This document shows positions 1-10,910 of a DNA stretch of 51,003 nt, one piece after another. The translations under genes were made by a program, and so were the position numbers. The notes below the pieces were generated by a model, which saw nothing but the letters and a program-made list of their open reading frames with translations, had not been told where the DNA came from and searched no databases. The stretch is from Hyphomicrobiales bacterium (lineage in GTDB: Bacteria > Pseudomonadota > Alphaproteobacteria > Rhizobiales > Methyloligellaceae), in the NCBI GenBank assembly GCA_021775575.1, contig JAJFHO010000015.1, positions 1 to 51,003 on the forward strand, given 5' to 3'. Numbering within the stretch: position 1 is the first letter of the stretch; every line of letters starts with the position of its first letter.

Positions 1-355
1 GGTTGCGATCAATGTCGCGGTGGAGCAACTCGACCAGAAGCCATGCCTCGACCTGAGCCGGGGACCGGTCATGCATCTCGAGCTGATGGGTGACCCGTTC
101 GCCTTCTTCCTTGAACTGGAGCACCATTTCCGGCAGCCGCAATTCCAGAACCAGGCCGGGGGCGATTTCCTGTGTTACCAGCGCATGACCGTCCGCTTCC
201 CAGCCCAGGCTGGCATGGGTATCATCGGCCGCCGGCTCTATATAACTGCGTGCCGTCCGTGCCAGCCACTGAGCGCCATTATGGGCAAGATGGCGCGCCT
301 TTCCTAATTCGCGCGGGTGAATATCGCCCACCGGTTGCCAGTCAATCGAAGTCAT
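1..355 (-). CDS. Hypothetical protein, C-terminus cut by window edge
   Basis: An open frame starts at ATG 355 and runs off the left edge, giving 118 codons that begin MTSIDWQPVGDIHPREL. A good ribosome binding site (GAGGAGAG) lies about 8 bases upstream. The visible part is soluble, with no membrane segment or signal peptide, and mixes acidic and His-rich stretches (HLAHNGAQWLARTAR near residue 22). I do not recognise the family. An open frame on the other strand at 20-307 has no ribosome binding site and is taken as its shadow. It points the same way as the OsmC-like gene that starts at 1018, so the two may be co-transcribed. Coding is supported by the binding site and codon pattern; function is unknown. 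Confidence 0.6.
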   Translation of the reverse strand, partial: MTSIDWQPVGDIHPRELGKARHLAHNGAQWLARTARSYIEPAADDTHASLGWEADGHALVTQEIAPGLVLELRLPEMVLQFKEEGERVTHQLEMHDRSPAQVEAWLLVELLHRDIDRN

Positions 356-430
356 CGCAATGCTCTCCTCGCAATAATGTCAACAGCTCCGGCCTACCTT
401 GAGAGAGGCGGCCCGCCTGGGAAAATAAAT

Positions 431-1018
431 TCACTTCCGCTCGTTATCCACTCGCGCCATCTCCAGCGCGACCGGAACATGCCGAACGAGATCGTCAAGG
501 ATCGGACAGTGCGCATCGACGACCTGCTGCAGCTTCTCAATTTTTGCGTCGCTTGCGCCGCTGTCGATATGGACGGTGCCTTTTATGGACTGAAAGCCGG
601 CCGGCACTGCTTCGCCGGTGCCGAGAAACCCGTTCAGATCCTGGGTTCCCTCGAGTTCCACCGAAACACCGCGCAGATCGACATCCATGGCGTCCGCATA
701 TAGCCGCCAGGTCATTTCCTGGCAGGCGGCAAGGGCGGCCAGCAACAGCTCGCTGGGCTTCGGTCCGGCATTGGATCCGCCAAAGCCGGGGGGCTGATCG
801 GATGTGATCTCGAAATCCCTGATGCGAATCCGGCTGCGGAAGCCGGATTGGCTTTCGCTCGAGATACGCACCTTGATCGGGTTTACCGATGTGCCATCCT
901 CCAGCGCGGCGCGGGTTCTTTCATAGAGCGGCTTCATCGACCCGGCGGCGGAACGGTCCTGCTCTTTTGCCCCGGCCCCGGTATCGGCGCGCGTATTATC
1001 CAGTTTTTCATGTTCCAT
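431..1018 (-). CDS. OsmC/Ohr family protein
   Basis: OsmC-fold proteins are thiol-dependent peroxidases or related small-molecule binding proteins. The 195-residue product shows the family pattern: a Gly/Pro-rich turn GPKPSELLLAALAAC with a cysteine near residue 99 at the start of the long central helix, and a second cysteine near 171 in VDAHCPILDDL, matching the two active-site cysteines of the family. The frame stays open 15 codons further upstream to 1063, but the ATG at 1018 is preferred because the extra residues (MAERQSPKRLTRCYF) look non-conserved. Residues 1-45 are a polar, probably disordered extension. It sits upstream of the unknown gene at the left edge. Whether it acts on organic hydroperoxides cannot be told from sequence. 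Confidence 0.82.
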   Translation of the reverse strand: MEHEKLDNTRADTGAGAKEQDRSAAGSMKPLYERTRAALEDGTSVNPIKVRISSESQSGFRSRIRIRDFEITSDQPPGFGGSNAGPKPSELLLAALAACQEMTWRLYADAMDVDLRGVSVELEGTQDLNGFLGTGEAVPAGFQSIKGTVHIDSGASDAKIEKLQQVVDAHCPILDDLVRHVPVALEMARVDNERK

Positions 1019-1206
1019 GAAATAGCATCTCGTCAATCGCTTTGGGCTTTGTCTCTCGGCCATCGCCCCGCAAAAAAGCTCGGAGACGGCGCAGTCGCCA
1101 ATGCTAGCGCCACCGGCGCAAATTCAGAAAGGCTGATCAACGACCTTACTAGTATGATACACCCGGAACAAAGCGCTATTCGATAAACCATATCCCTGAA
1201 AAGACG

Positions 1207-1947
1207 ATGCCTATTGACTGGACACAGCTTCTTGCCCTGGGGGCCATCGCATTGGTTGCGGCGGTTGTGCGCGGCTATTCGGGGTTCGGTTTTTCGGCCA
1301 TCGTGATTGCCGGCGCTTCACTGTTTATCGCGCCGGCTGCTCTCGTCCCGGCGCTGTTCATGCTCGAGATTGTCGCCAGCATCCATATGCTGCCGGGGGT
1401 GCGCCACCAGATCGACTATCCGAATTTCTGGCCGATGGCCGCAGCGTGTCTTGTCGGGTTGCCCGCCGGCCAGTTTTTCCTCGTCCATCTGCCGGCGGAC
1501 ACGATACGTATTTTTCTGTCGCTTGCGATCCTGCTGTCGACGGCGCTGCTCTGGCGTGGCTATAGTTTTGGAGCCGGGCTGACCCGCCCGCTCGCCGGCG
1601 CAACTGGCTTTGTGATCGGATTTGGCAGTGGCATGGCCTCTGTCGGCGGGCTCATGGCGATGGTCGTCTTCTTGGGCATCAACTACCCGGCAGCGCAAAC
1701 CCGCGCCATGTTCGTCGCCATTTTCCTGGTCATGTATATCTATGGCGTCGGCGTTTCCGCCCTCAACGGCCTGATTACCGAGACAACATTCTGGATCGCG
1801 CTGGCGATGCTGTTGCCTCTGTTCGCCGGCATTCTTCTCGGCCAAAAACAATATCTCTCCGCCACCCAGGAGAGTTTCCGGAAATTCGGTTTTGTCCTGC
1901 TTGCGGTGCTGGCATCGATTGGTATCGCGCGCGTTGTGCTGAGCTAG
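1207..1947 (+). CDS. TauE/SafE family sulfite/organosulfonate-type permease
   Basis: A 246-residue polytopic inner-membrane protein with about eight hydrophobic segments in two similar halves, as in the TauE/SafE (DUF81) family. The family signature is visible in both halves: RGYSGFGFSAIVIAGASLF near residue 23 and GFGSGMASVGGLMAMVVFL near 140. Members are thought to export sulfite, sulfoacetate or other small anions, but most substrates are unproven. The ATG at 1207 starts directly before the first membrane segment. The gene converges on folC, 25 bases away, and has no functional partner nearby, so the substrate cannot be inferred from context. Confidence 0.85.
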   Translation: MPIDWTQLLALGAIALVAAVVRGYSGFGFSAIVIAGASLFIAPAALVPALFMLEIVASIHMLPGVRHQIDYPNFWPMAAACLVGLPAGQFFLVHLPADTIRIFLSLAILLSTALLWRGYSFGAGLTRPLAGATGFVIGFGSGMASVGGLMAMVVFLGINYPAAQTRAMFVAIFLVMYIYGVGVSALNGLITETTFWIALAMLLPLFAGILLGQKQYLSATQESFRKFGFVLLAVLASIGIARVVLS

Positions 1948-1972
1948 AACCCTTTCGGGCCTTATCCGGCGA

Positions 1973-3301
1973 TCAAGCCGCCGTCGCCGCATCCTGCAGG
2001 CGCAACACGTCACCAGCCAGATACAGTGAGCCGCAGATCAGCACGCGAACCGGCTCGCTGGCGAAATCGCGGCTCAGCGCGAGCGCCTCGTTCACATTTT
2101 CAGCCGATGTTGCGTTGAGCCCCTGCTGCCGCGCGATGGCTGCAAGCTGCTCGCGATCATGCCCGGTCTCGCGCCCGGGTATCGGCACGGTCACGACCCA
2201 TTCCGCCAGGCCCGCGAAGGGCGCGAAAAAACCGCCCGCATCCTTGGTTTCCATCATGCCGCAGATCAGATGCAGAGGGCGCGGCACCATCTCCTCCAGT
2301 TCGGCCATGGAGCGGGCGAGCGCTTCCCCGGCGGCCGGGTTGTGGCCGCCGTCGAGCAGGAGTTCGGTGCCTGGAGCGATATGAGCGTCGAGCGCGCCGC
2401 CATTCAGCCGCTGCAGCCGCGCCGGCCAGGTGGCGCTTAAAAGCCCGCCTGCAAGGGCGGTTTCGCTGGCGCGCGCTCCCAGCAACGCATACGCCGCCGC
2501 TATCGCCGCACCGGCGTTGTCGATCTGATGACGGCCGAGGAGCCGCGGCAGCGGCAAATCGACCAGCGCCTCGCCGGTTTGGAAGACCAGCCGTCCATGC
2601 TGCTCAAAGGCGTCCCAGTCGCTGCCCTGCACGATTAGCGGCGCCCCGACGCTCTCCGCCTTGTCCTCGATTGCGTCCAGCGCCTCGCGGTCCTGCCGCG
2701 CGACGATGCAGGGCACTCCCGGTTTGAGAATGCCCGCCTTCTCGCCCGCGATTTCGCGCAACGTGTCGCCGAGATAATGGCTATGGTCGAGTGATACCGG
2801 CATGATGATCGTCAGCGCGGGCCGGTCGATGACGTTGGTCGCGTCAAGCCGTCCGCCAAGCCCCGTTTCCAGCAGAAGATAGTCCGCCTGATGCTCCGCA
2901 TAGGCCAGAAACGCGGCCGCGGTGGTGATTTCAAAAAAGGTTATAGGTTCCCCGGCATTGGCCTCTTCGACGCGCAACAGAAGCTCGGTGAGCAACGGTT
3001 CGGAGATATGGCGCGTGCCGGAGGGGCCTGCGAGCGAAATCCGCTCGTTAAAGGTAATGAGATGCGGCGAGGTAAAGACATGCGCGCTCTTGTTCAGGGA
3101 TTCGATAATCGCCTTGAGAAAGGCAATCACCGATCCTTTGCCGTTGGTCCCGGAAACATGCACCGTCGGCGGCAATCTGTCCTGCGGCCGGCCGAGGGCT
3201 TCGAGCAGCCGCTCGACGCGGTCGAGTTCCAGAGAAATCTCCTCCGGGTACAGTTTTTCCAGCCGGCGCAATATCCCGGCGCTGCCTTGTTCGATTGTCA
3301 T
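1973..3301 (-). CDS. folC: Bifunctional folylpolyglutamate/dihydrofolate synthase
   Basis: FolC adds glutamate to dihydropteroate and then extends the polyglutamate tail of folates, using ATP, in the cytosol. The 442-residue length is normal. The P-loop VSGTNGKGSV is at residues 49-58, the Mur-ligase type motif LLLETGLGGRLDATNV at 142-157, and SLDHSHYLGDT at 170-180. The C-terminal Mur-like domain contains LLLDGGHNPAAGEAL. It lies 29 bases downstream of accD on the same strand, and accD-folC after trpFBA is a common alphaproteobacterial arrangement. Polyglutamylated folates also serve tetrahydrofolate-linked C1 metabolism, which fits a methylotroph, but this gene is universal. Confidence 0.95.
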   Translation of the reverse strand: MTIEQGSAGILRRLEKLYPEEISLELDRVERLLEALGRPQDRLPPTVHVSGTNGKGSVIAFLKAIIESLNKSAHVFTSPHLITFNERISLAGPSGTRHISEPLLTELLLRVEEANAGEPITFFEITTAAAFLAYAEHQADYLLLETGLGGRLDATNVIDRPALTIIMPVSLDHSHYLGDTLREIAGEKAGILKPGVPCIVARQDREALDAIEDKAESVGAPLIVQGSDWDAFEQHGRLVFQTGEALVDLPLPRLLGRHQIDNAGAAIAAAYALLGARASETALAGGLLSATWPARLQRLNGGALDAHIAPGTELLLDGGHNPAAGEALARSMAELEEMVPRPLHLICGMMETKDAGGFFAPFAGLAEWVVTVPIPGRETGHDREQLAAIARQQGLNATSAENVNEALALSRDFASEPVRVLICGSLYLAGDVLRLQDAATAA

Positions 3302-3330
3302 CTTTTTTGCTTTGCTGGCGTCCTGGAAGG

Positions 3331-4377
3331 TCAGGAGGCGCTGGAAGGAGAGGGTTGCTCGTCCGCCGCTGCGTTCTCGTCGGGACCGGCGGCGGCGGCG
3401 TCCGCGTCATCGCCCTCATTTCGGCGCAGCGCGTCCTGTTCCGCCTCGAGCCCGGGGGTATCGGCTGTGTCCAGCGCTTCGTCCGCGCCCTCATCGGGGC
3501 CATCGGTCATGGCCACCTTTTTCATCCGCTTGCTCATCAGCATCGAGCAGATCCGGCTGAGCGTCTCGCGCAGGCGATGGCGGTGCACAACGATATCGAC
3601 CATGCCGTGCTCAAGCAGATATTCGGAACGCTGAAAGCCTTCGGGCAGCTTCTCCCGAATGGTTTGCTCGATAACGCGCGGACCCGCAAAACCGATCAGC
3701 GCGCCGGGCTCGGCGATGTGCACGTCGCCCAGCATCGCATAAGACGCGGTGACGCCACCGGTGGTGGGGTGGGTGAGAACGACGATATAGGGCAGACCCG
3801 CGTCGCGCAGGTCCTGCACGGCAACCGTCGTGCGCGGCATCTGCATGAGCGACATGATCCCCTCCTGCATGCGCGCGCCGCCCGACGCGGCGAACATGAC
3901 GAAGGGGGTCTTGCGCCGTACCGCGGTGCGCATGGCGGTAATGATCGCCTCGCCGGCAGCCATTCCGAGCGAGCCGCCCATGAAGGAGAAATCCTGCACC
4001 GCGGCAACCACATCAAGGCCGTCCAGCGTGCCGGTGGCGGCGAGGATCGCGTCCTGCATGTCGGTCTTGGAGCGGGCGTCCTTGAGCCGGTCGGTGTAGC
4101 GTTTCTCGTCGCGGAATTTGAGCGGATCGCTTGCCACCTCGGGAAGGGTTATCGCCTCGTATTTTCCATCGTCGAAGAAGAAGCCGAGACGCGCCTTCGC
4201 CGTCATGCGCATATGATAGTCGCTGCCCGGCACGACGAACTGGTTCGCCTCCAGATCCTTGTGGTAAATCATCTGCCCCGACTCGGGGCATTTGACCCAG
4301 AGATTGTCCGGCGTCTCGCGCTTCGGATTGAGAATCCGCTGAATCTTGGGGCGGACGATGTTGTTGATCCAGTTCAC
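3331..4377 (-). CDS. accD: Acetyl-CoA carboxylase carboxyltransferase subunit beta
   Basis: AccD pairs with AccA to move the carboxyl group from biotinyl-AccB to acetyl-CoA, the first step of fatty acid synthesis. The 348-residue protein has the crotonase-like core: [12 protein letters not shown] near 133, [16 protein letters not shown] near 164, and [22 protein letters not shown] near 204. The start codon is GTG. In E. coli the N-terminus has a four-cysteine zinc ribbon; here only one cysteine (near residue 30, WVKCPESGQ) remains, a loss I recall from Rhizobium AccD as well. The last 60 residues are an acidic, Ala/Asp/Pro-rich tail, longer than usual and probably disordered. It lies between trpA and folC. 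Confidence 0.95.
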   Translation of the reverse strand: MNWINNIVRPKIQRILNPKRETPDNLWVKCPESGQMIYHKDLEANQFVVPGSDYHMRMTAKARLGFFFDDGKYEAITLPEVASDPLKFRDEKRYTDRLKDARSKTDMQDAILAATGTLDGLDVVAAVQDFSFMGGSLGMAAGEAIITAMRTAVRRKTPFVMFAASGGARMQEGIMSLMQMPRTTVAVQDLRDAGLPYIVVLTHPTTGGVTASYAMLGDVHIAEPGALIGFAGPRVIEQTIREKLPEGFQRSEYLLEHGMVDIVVHRHRLRETLSRICSMLMSKRMKKVAMTDGPDEGADEALDTADTPGLEAEQDALRRNEGDDADAAAAGPDENAAADEQPSPSSAS

Positions 4378-4428
4378 GGGCGTCTCGCTTTGCTTCCTTC
4401 GCGTATAAAGTCTGGCCGCGACTTGCGG

Positions 4429-5264
4429 CTATTTCACGGCGGCGCTCTGGGGCTCGCGCAGGGCGGCGGCAAGCCTTTCGACAAGCCCGGCAACCTTTTC
4501 CGTGGTTCCCCCGGCGCCCTTGCCGTCGCCATCCAGATTGTCCCGAATAATCTCGACCAGAGCGGATCCGACGACGACACCGTCGGCGCCGTCCGCGATG
4601 GTGCGCGCCTGCTCCGGCGTCTTCACGCCAAAACCGACCGCGACCGGCAAATCCGTTTGGCCCTTGATCCGCGCCACCTGGGCATGTACTTCGCTGGCGT
4701 CCGGCGCCTTGGTGCCGGTGATGCCCGCGATCGAAACATAATAGACAAAGCCCGATGTATTGCGCAGCACGGCGGGCAGGCGCTTTGCATCGGTCGTCGG
4801 CGTGGCCAGGCGGATAAAATTCAGTCCCGCCGCGAGCGCCGGAATGCACAATTCGTCATCCTCCTCCGGCGGCACGTCCACGACAATGAGCCCGTCCACT
4901 CCGGCCTCGACGCAATCCTTGATGAAGGCGTCGACGGGATAAACATAGATCGGATTATAATAACCCATCAGCACCAGCGGCGTGTCCTGATCGCCGGCGC
5001 GGAACTCGCGCACCATCGCAAGCGTCTTCTTCATGGTCTGCCCGGCCTTGAGCGCGCGTTGCGACGAGGCCTGGATGGCCGGGCCGTCGGCCATCGGGTC
5101 GGAGAAGGGCATCCCCATCTCGATAACGTCGGCGCCGGCTCTGGGCAGCGCCTTGAGGAGCTGAAGCGACGTGTCATAGTCCGGGTCGCCGGCGGTCGTG
5201 AAGGTGACGAGCCCCGCGCGGCCTTCAGCCTTCAGCGCCGCGAAGCGCTTGTCGATACGGGTGG

Positions 5265-5268
<4 letters not shown>
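4429..5268 (-). CDS. trpA: Tryptophan synthase alpha subunit
   Basis: TrpA cleaves indole-3-glycerol phosphate to indole and glyceraldehyde 3-phosphate and passes indole through a tunnel to TrpB. The 279-residue TIM barrel has the catalytic Glu50 and Asp61 in [18 protein letters not shown], plus the phosphate-binding [11 protein letters not shown] and [15 protein letters not shown] motifs. The start at 5268 ([13 protein letters not shown]) is chosen because its ATG overlaps the trpB stop as ATGA, typical of translational coupling. The frame stays open upstream inside trpB, but that stretch is an Arg-rich shadow. It is followed by accD 51 bases downstream. Confidence 0.96.
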
Positions 5269-6500
<1,232 letters not shown>

Positions 6501-6513
6501 CGTCTGTAACTGC

Positions 6514-7164
6514 TTACTTCTTTGCCTTTGCCGCCGCGATGAAACGCCGGATCAATGCGGGGTCCTTCTCGCCCGGCGCGCGTTCGACCCCTGAGGATAC
6601 GTCCACCACGCCGGCGCCCGTCAATTCGGCCGCGGTCCGCACGTTATCAGGATCGAGGCCGCCCGAAAGCATGAATTTACCGCTCTTCTTAACACCGGCC
6701 AGGGTTTGCCAGTCAAATGGAACGCCGTTTCCGCCGGGAAGCGCTAGAGCCTCGCCTTCCGGCGCCTTGGCGTCGTAGAGAATGATATCGGCGGCGGCGC
6801 GATATTCCTCGCCGGCCTCGACATCGTCACGCGTCGCGACCTTGATCGCCTTCATTACCGGGCGCCCGGTCCGCTCGCGGATTTCCGCCACCCGTTCGGG
6901 CGGCTCGCTGCCATGCAGCTGGATCATGTCCGGGTTCACGGCCTGCGACACCGCATCGATCTGCGAATCGTCCGGGTCGACGAGCAACGCCACCGACAGC
7001 GCCCGCCCGCGCGCCCGCGCCGCCAGTTTCTGCGCGGTCTCGATGTCGACATTGCGCGGGCTCGGGCCATAGAAGACGAGGCCGATATAGACAGCGCCCG
7101 CGTCAAGCGCGGCATCGAGGGCCTGCATGCTTCGCAAGCCGCATATCTTGACCTTAACGCTCAT
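6514..7164 (-). CDS. trpF: Phosphoribosylanthranilate isomerase
   Basis: TrpF carries out the Amadori rearrangement of phosphoribosylanthranilate to CdRP in tryptophan synthesis. The 216-residue TIM barrel starts [12 protein letters not shown], with the catalytic cysteine at residue 8. The general acid Asp of the family lies in the central [10 protein letters not shown] stretch, and the substrate-phosphate motifs [10 protein letters not shown] and VDVSSGVE are present. It opens the trpF-trpB-trpA run and is preceded by about 95 noncoding bases after the lapA-like gene. No trp leader peptide with clustered Trp codons was seen upstream. Confidence 0.95.
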   Translation of the reverse strand: MSVKVKICGLRSMQALDAALDAGAVYIGLVFYGPSPRNVDIETAQKLAARARGRALSVALLVDPDDSQIDAVSQAVNPDMIQLHGSEPPERVAEIRERTGRPVMKAIKVATRDDVEAGEEYRAAADIILYDAKAPEGEALALPGGNGVPFDWQTLAGVKKSGKFMLSGGLDPDNVRTAAELTGAGVVDVSSGVERAPGEKDPALIRRFIAAAKAKK

Positions 7165-7260
7165 GCTGCTTTCATTTTTAGAGGCTCATGGGCCACGCCG
7201 GTTCCAGGGCGCGCGTCAAACTAGAAAATCGGGGCCGCGAAGTCCATTGCCGGCGCCCGG

Positions 7261-7617
7261 TCAGTCGGCCGGCGAACCTTGCGGCAATTGCGGCTGCCTG
7301 GCGGTTTCAAGTTGCCGCGTCAACTGGTCGGCCTCGCGGCGCAAATAGGCGGCTTCCTGGCTGCGGCGGCGCGCGGTGCGGCGCCAGCGTCTCTGCCCGA
7401 ACCAGGTTGCCGCTCCGCCCAGCAACAGTCCGCCGATAACGCCGCCAAGCACAAAAAGAAAAAGCGGCGCCTCAAGCGCCAGGGCCGGCGTCCCGGGTTC
7501 GAACGGGTCCAGGATCAGGCGCACCGGATGGCGGTTGGCGACGGCCAGCGCGATCAACAGCAGGCCTGCTGGAAAAACCAGTAGCAACCAGATGGCTCGT
7601 CTAAGCACGACAAACAC
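7261..7617 (-). CDS. LapA-domain (DUF1049) inner-membrane protein
   Basis: A 118-residue protein with two hydrophobic segments (residues 8-27 and 49-70) followed by a basic, heptad-rich cytosolic tail (RRWRRTARRRSQEAAYLRREADQ), the usual plan of LapA/YciS-like proteins that help organise lipopolysaccharide assembly. Initiation is at GTG 7617. Its place between ihfB and trpF is seen in many alphaproteobacteria. The tail is predicted helical and ends in a Gln/Pro-rich stretch. The exact role in this lineage is not established. Confidence 0.8.
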   Translation of the reverse strand: MFVVLRRAIWLLLVFPAGLLLIALAVANRHPVRLILDPFEPGTPALALEAPLFLFVLGGVIGGLLLGGAATWFGQRRWRRTARRRSQEAAYLRREADQLTRQLETARQPQLPQGSPAD

Positions 7618-7646
7618 CGTTTACACTCGGTTAGTTGGCATCCGGC

Positions 7647-7943
7647 CTAGTCGCCGCTGTCATGGTCCCGGTTCAGGCGTTCCCTTAGCTCCTTGCCCGT
7701 CTTGAAGAAGGGAACGAATTTCTCCTCAACGAACACGGTCTCGCCGGTCCGCGGATTTCGGCCCTGCCGGGCCGCCCTGTGCTTCACGGTAAATGCTCCA
7801 AAGCCCCGCAACTCTACCCGGTCGCCGCGCGCCAACGAGGCTATAATCTCATCGAGAATAACATTTACGATGCGCTCGACATCCCGCTGGTACAGATGCG
7901 GATTGGCTCCAGCCACCTTCTGTATAAGCTCTGACTTTATCAT
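7647..7943 (-). CDS. ihfB: Integration host factor subunit beta
   Basis: IHF-beta forms a heterodimer with IHF-alpha and bends DNA sharply at specific sites. The 98-residue product begins [19 protein letters not shown], the standard alphaproteobacterial start, and contains the beta-arm motif [31 protein letters not shown] seven codons upstream at 7964 would add MGGAGPG, which is not expected for the family; a GGGAGG element lies 13 bases before the chosen ATG. The gene lies between sppA and the lapA-like gene, downstream of rpsA. Confidence 0.94.
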   Translation of the reverse strand: MIKSELIQKVAGANPHLYQRDVERIVNVILDEIIASLARGDRVELRGFGAFTVKHRAARQGRNPRTGETVFVEEKFVPFFKTGKELRERLNRDHDSGD

Positions 7944-8009
7944 GCCGGGCCCCGCGCCTCCCACTCACTTCGCCGATCTCTCTGATGTTATTGGTCTTGT
8001 TGGCATTTC

Positions 8010-8981
8010 TCAATCCCCTGAAGGGTGCCAAAGCGCAACGAGGCCGTCAAGCTGTACCGCGCGCAAAGCGTCAACGGGAGCAAGAACCGTTTCCGCCGAA
8101 ATTGCCGGAATCCCAGTGATGCCGACCAGTGCCGCCACCGCGAAACGCAACCAGCCGCCATTGCCGGTGTCCTGCTCCTTCCAGTCGACGACGTCCAATC
8201 CCGTGGCGATATCGCGCTCTTTCTCGAGCCAGGCGATCGCATCCTTCTCCGCGCCAATCTGGTCGATCAGCTTGTACTGAAGCGCCTGGCGGCCTGAATA
8301 AATGCGCCCGTCGGTAAGCCCGGGGATGGATTCCGGATCCAGTTTTCGGCGTTCGCCAACAACCTCAAGAAACCATTTCTTGGCGTCGGCGACCATTTCG
8401 TCGATCAGTTCGCGGCCCGCCTCGTCAAAGGGTTGAAAGGGCGAGGGCGTCGCCTTGAGCGGCCCGCTTTTTACTTCTTCCATCTTGATGCCGAGCTTCT
8501 TGAGCAACTCGGTCACTTCCGCCCATTGCAAAATAATGCCGACCGATCCGGTGATCGAATTGCCGCGCGCGACAATGTGATCACTGCCAATACCGGCCAG
8601 ATAGGCCGCCGAAGTCGCAACTGTTCCAAAAACGGCGACAACCGGTTTCTTGGCCGCAACGGCGCGAATCGACTCAAACAGGGCCTCGCCGCCGGTTGCG
8701 GTGCCTCCGGGGCTGTTGATGCGCAGGACCAGCGCCTTGACCTGCCTGGTCTTGGCGATTTTGGCGAGCAGCTCCTGTTGCTCACGGTCGTCGCTGATGA
8801 TGCCGGAAATGGTCACCCGGGCGATGTGCTGCTTGAAACCGGCACTGGCCGCGAAATCAGCCGTGCCAAAAACAGCCAGGGCAACCAAGCCAATCGCCGC
8901 AACAATCGCCAGCAGACGCCACAGCGACAGCCGGCGCTTCAGGCGCCGGCGGTCAACGAGATTTTCTGCCTGCAGAGACAC
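8010..8981 (-). CDS. sppA: Signal peptide peptidase SppA
   Basis: SppA is an inner-membrane serine protease that degrades leftover signal peptides. The 323-residue protein is the short form with one N-terminal membrane segment (about residues 20-40) and a periplasmic protease domain. The Ser-Lys dyad can be placed at Ser124 in VATSAAYLAG and Lys176 in KSGPLKATPSPF; the SPGGTATGG loop (90-98) and NSITGSVGII (141-150) are conserved. The likely start is GTG 8981. It lies between rpsA and ihfB, the usual alphaproteobacterial order. The last 30 residues are hydrophobic and variable. Confidence 0.92.
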   Translation of the reverse strand: MSLQAENLVDRRRLKRRLSLWRLLAIVAAIGLVALAVFGTADFAASAGFKQHIARVTISGIISDDREQQELLAKIAKTRQVKALVLRINSPGGTATGGEALFESIRAVAAKKPVVAVFGTVATSAAYLAGIGSDHIVARGNSITGSVGIILQWAEVTELLKKLGIKMEEVKSGPLKATPSPFQPFDEAGRELIDEMVADAKKWFLEVVGERRKLDPESIPGLTDGRIYSGRQALQYKLIDQIGAEKDAIAWLEKERDIATGLDVVDWKEQDTGNGGWLRFAVAALVGITGIPAISAETVLAPVDALRAVQLDGLVALWHPSGD

Positions 8982-9020
8982 GTGATCCGCTCCCGCGAAC
9001 GAAGATGCTCAGGCCCGGCT

Positions 9021-10910
9021 CTATGTGTCGGAAGCCTCCGCGGCTTCCTCCGCGTCGGCTTTGCCGTCGCCGGCCTCGCTCGTGCTTTTCTCTTCAGCTT
9101 CGCCGGATTCGTCAGACGCTTTGGCTTTCTTGGTAGCGGCCGCCTTTTTCGCTTTGGCCGGTTTTGCCTCGGCCTCCGCTTCTACTTCTACTTCTACTTC
9201 TTCATCTCCGTCCTTCGCCTTGTCGAGCGCGGCGCCCAGGATATCGCCGAGAGATGCGCCGCTGTCGGTCGAGCCATACTGCTTGACGGCGGCTTTCTCT
9301 TCGGCGATCTCGAGAGCCTTGATCGAGACCGAGACCTTGCGGGTCGCCTTGTCGATCTGGGTGATGGCGGCATCGATCTTCTCGCCTGCGGCGAACCGGT
9401 CGGTGCGCTGATCTGAACGCTCGCGCGCGAGATCGGAACGGCGAATGAAGCTGCTCATGCCGCTGTCGGCCAGCTTTACCTCAAGGCCGTTTTCTTTCAC
9501 GCCTGTAATCTCGCAAGTGACGCGCGCGCCCTTCCTCAAATCGCTGGCGCTGTCCATCGGATCGCCGCCAAGTTGTTTGACTCCGAGGCTGATGCGTTCC
9601 TTCTCGGCGTCGGCTTCCAGCACGACCGCCTTGACGATATCGCCCTTCTTGTAATCCTTGAGCGCTTCCTCGCCGGACCGGTTCCAGTCCAGATCCGAGA
9701 GATGGACCATGCCGTCGACACCGGAGTCGAGGCCGATGAACAGGCCGAACTCGGTGATGTTGCGGACCGCCCCCTCGACTTCGGTTCCCTTGCTGTGGCT
9801 CGCCACGAAAGCCGACCACGGATTTTCCTGGGTCTGCTTCAGCCCGAGCGAAATCCGGCGCTTCTGAGGATCGACCTCCAGCACCTGAACCTCGACTTCC
9901 TGACTTGTGGAAACGATTTTGCCGGGATGGATGTTCTTTTTCGTCCAGCTCATCTCCGATACGTGAATGAGCCCCTCGACACCCGATTCAAGCTCAACAA
10001 AGGCGCCATAGTCGGTGATGTTCGTCACCGTGCCCTTGATGCGCGTATCGACCGGGTACTTTGCCTCGATGCCGTCCCAGGGGTCGGACTCGAGCTGTTT
10101 CATGCCGAGGCTGATGCGCTGGGTTTCGGAATTGATGCGAACGATCTGCACTTTCACCGTGTCGCCGACATTGAGAATTTCGCTCGGATGGTTGACCCGG
10201 CGCCAGGCCATGTCGGTCACATGCAGGAGGCCGTCGATGCCGCCAAGGTCGATGAAGGCGCCATAGTCGGTGATATTCTTCACAACGCCTTCAGTCACCT
10301 GTCCCTCTTCGAGCCTGGCGACGATCTCGCTGCGCTGTTCGGCCCGGGTTTCCTCCAGCACCGAGCGCCGCGATACGACGATATTGCCGCGCCGGCGGTC
10401 CATCTTGAGAATCTGAAATGGCTGCGGTGTGTTCATTAAGGGCCCGATGTCGCGGACCGGGCGGATATCGACCTGGCTGCCTGGAAGGAAGGCAACCGCG
10501 CCGTCGAGATCGACGGTGAAACCGCCCTTGACCCGGTTGAAGATGACTCCTTCAACCTTTTCGTCGGCGTTGAATTTCTCTTCCAGCCGGACCCAGCTTT
10601 CCTCGCGGCGTGCCTTTTCCCGGGAGAGCATCGCCTCGCCCATCGCATTCTCGACGCGTTCGAGATAAACCTCGACGTCATCGCCAATCGAAACGGCGGT
10701 ATCGGACCCCGGCAAACCGAACTCCTTTAGCGGGACACGGCCTTCGGTCTTCAGTCCGACGTCAATGACCGCGAGATCTTTTTCGATCGCGACCACCTTG
10801 CCCTTGATTACCGATCCCTCTTGAAGGGACTCCGCCCCCATGGTCTCTTCGAGTAATGCCGCGAAATCTTCCCGCGTCGGGTTGAGTTCGCTGGTTTGCG
10901 TTTGATTCAT
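9021..10910 (-). CDS. rpsA: 30S ribosomal protein S1
   Basis: S1 binds mRNA on the small subunit and helps start translation of structured messages. The 629-residue protein has six S1 (OB-fold) repeats; the repeated module GTVTNITDYGAFVELESGVE with VQVLEVDPQKRRISLGLKQ is easy to see several times. The start at ATG 10910 (MNQTQTSELNPTREDFAALL) follows a GGGAG element five bases away, so upstream in-frame Mets are not used. About 70 C-terminal residues form an acidic then Lys/Ala-rich low-complexity tail, making the protein longer than the roughly 560 residues usual in the group. cmk lies about 190 bases upstream, the conserved cmk-rpsA order. Confidence 0.97.
   Translation of the reverse strand: MNQTQTSELNPTREDFAALLEETMGAESLQEGSVIKGKVVAIEKDLAVIDVGLKTEGRVPLKEFGLPGSDTAVSIGDDVEVYLERVENAMGEAMLSREKARREESWVRLEEKFNADEKVEGVIFNRVKGGFTVDLDGAVAFLPGSQVDIRPVRDIGPLMNTPQPFQILKMDRRRGNIVVSRRSVLEETRAEQRSEIVARLEEGQVTEGVVKNITDYGAFIDLGGIDGLLHVTDMAWRRVNHPSEILNVGDTVKVQIVRINSETQRISLGMKQLESDPWDGIEAKYPVDTRIKGTVTNITDYGAFVELESGVEGLIHVSEMSWTKKNIHPGKIVSTSQEVEVQVLEVDPQKRRISLGLKQTQENPWSAFVASHSKGTEVEGAVRNITEFGLFIGLDSGVDGMVHLSDLDWNRSGEEALKDYKKGDIVKAVVLEADAEKERISLGVKQLGGDPMDSASDLRKGARVTCEITGVKENGLEVKLADSGMSSFIRRSDLARERSDQRTDRFAAGEKIDAAITQIDKATRKVSVSIKALEIAEEKAAVKQYGSTDSGASLGDILGAALDKAKDGDEEVEVEVEAEAEAKPAKAKKAAATKKAKASDESGEAEEKSTSEAGDGKADAEEAAEASDT

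Noticed and set aside
7165-7260. A possible trp attenuator before trpF
   Set aside because: No leader peptide with clustered Trp codons and no competing hairpins with a T run were found.
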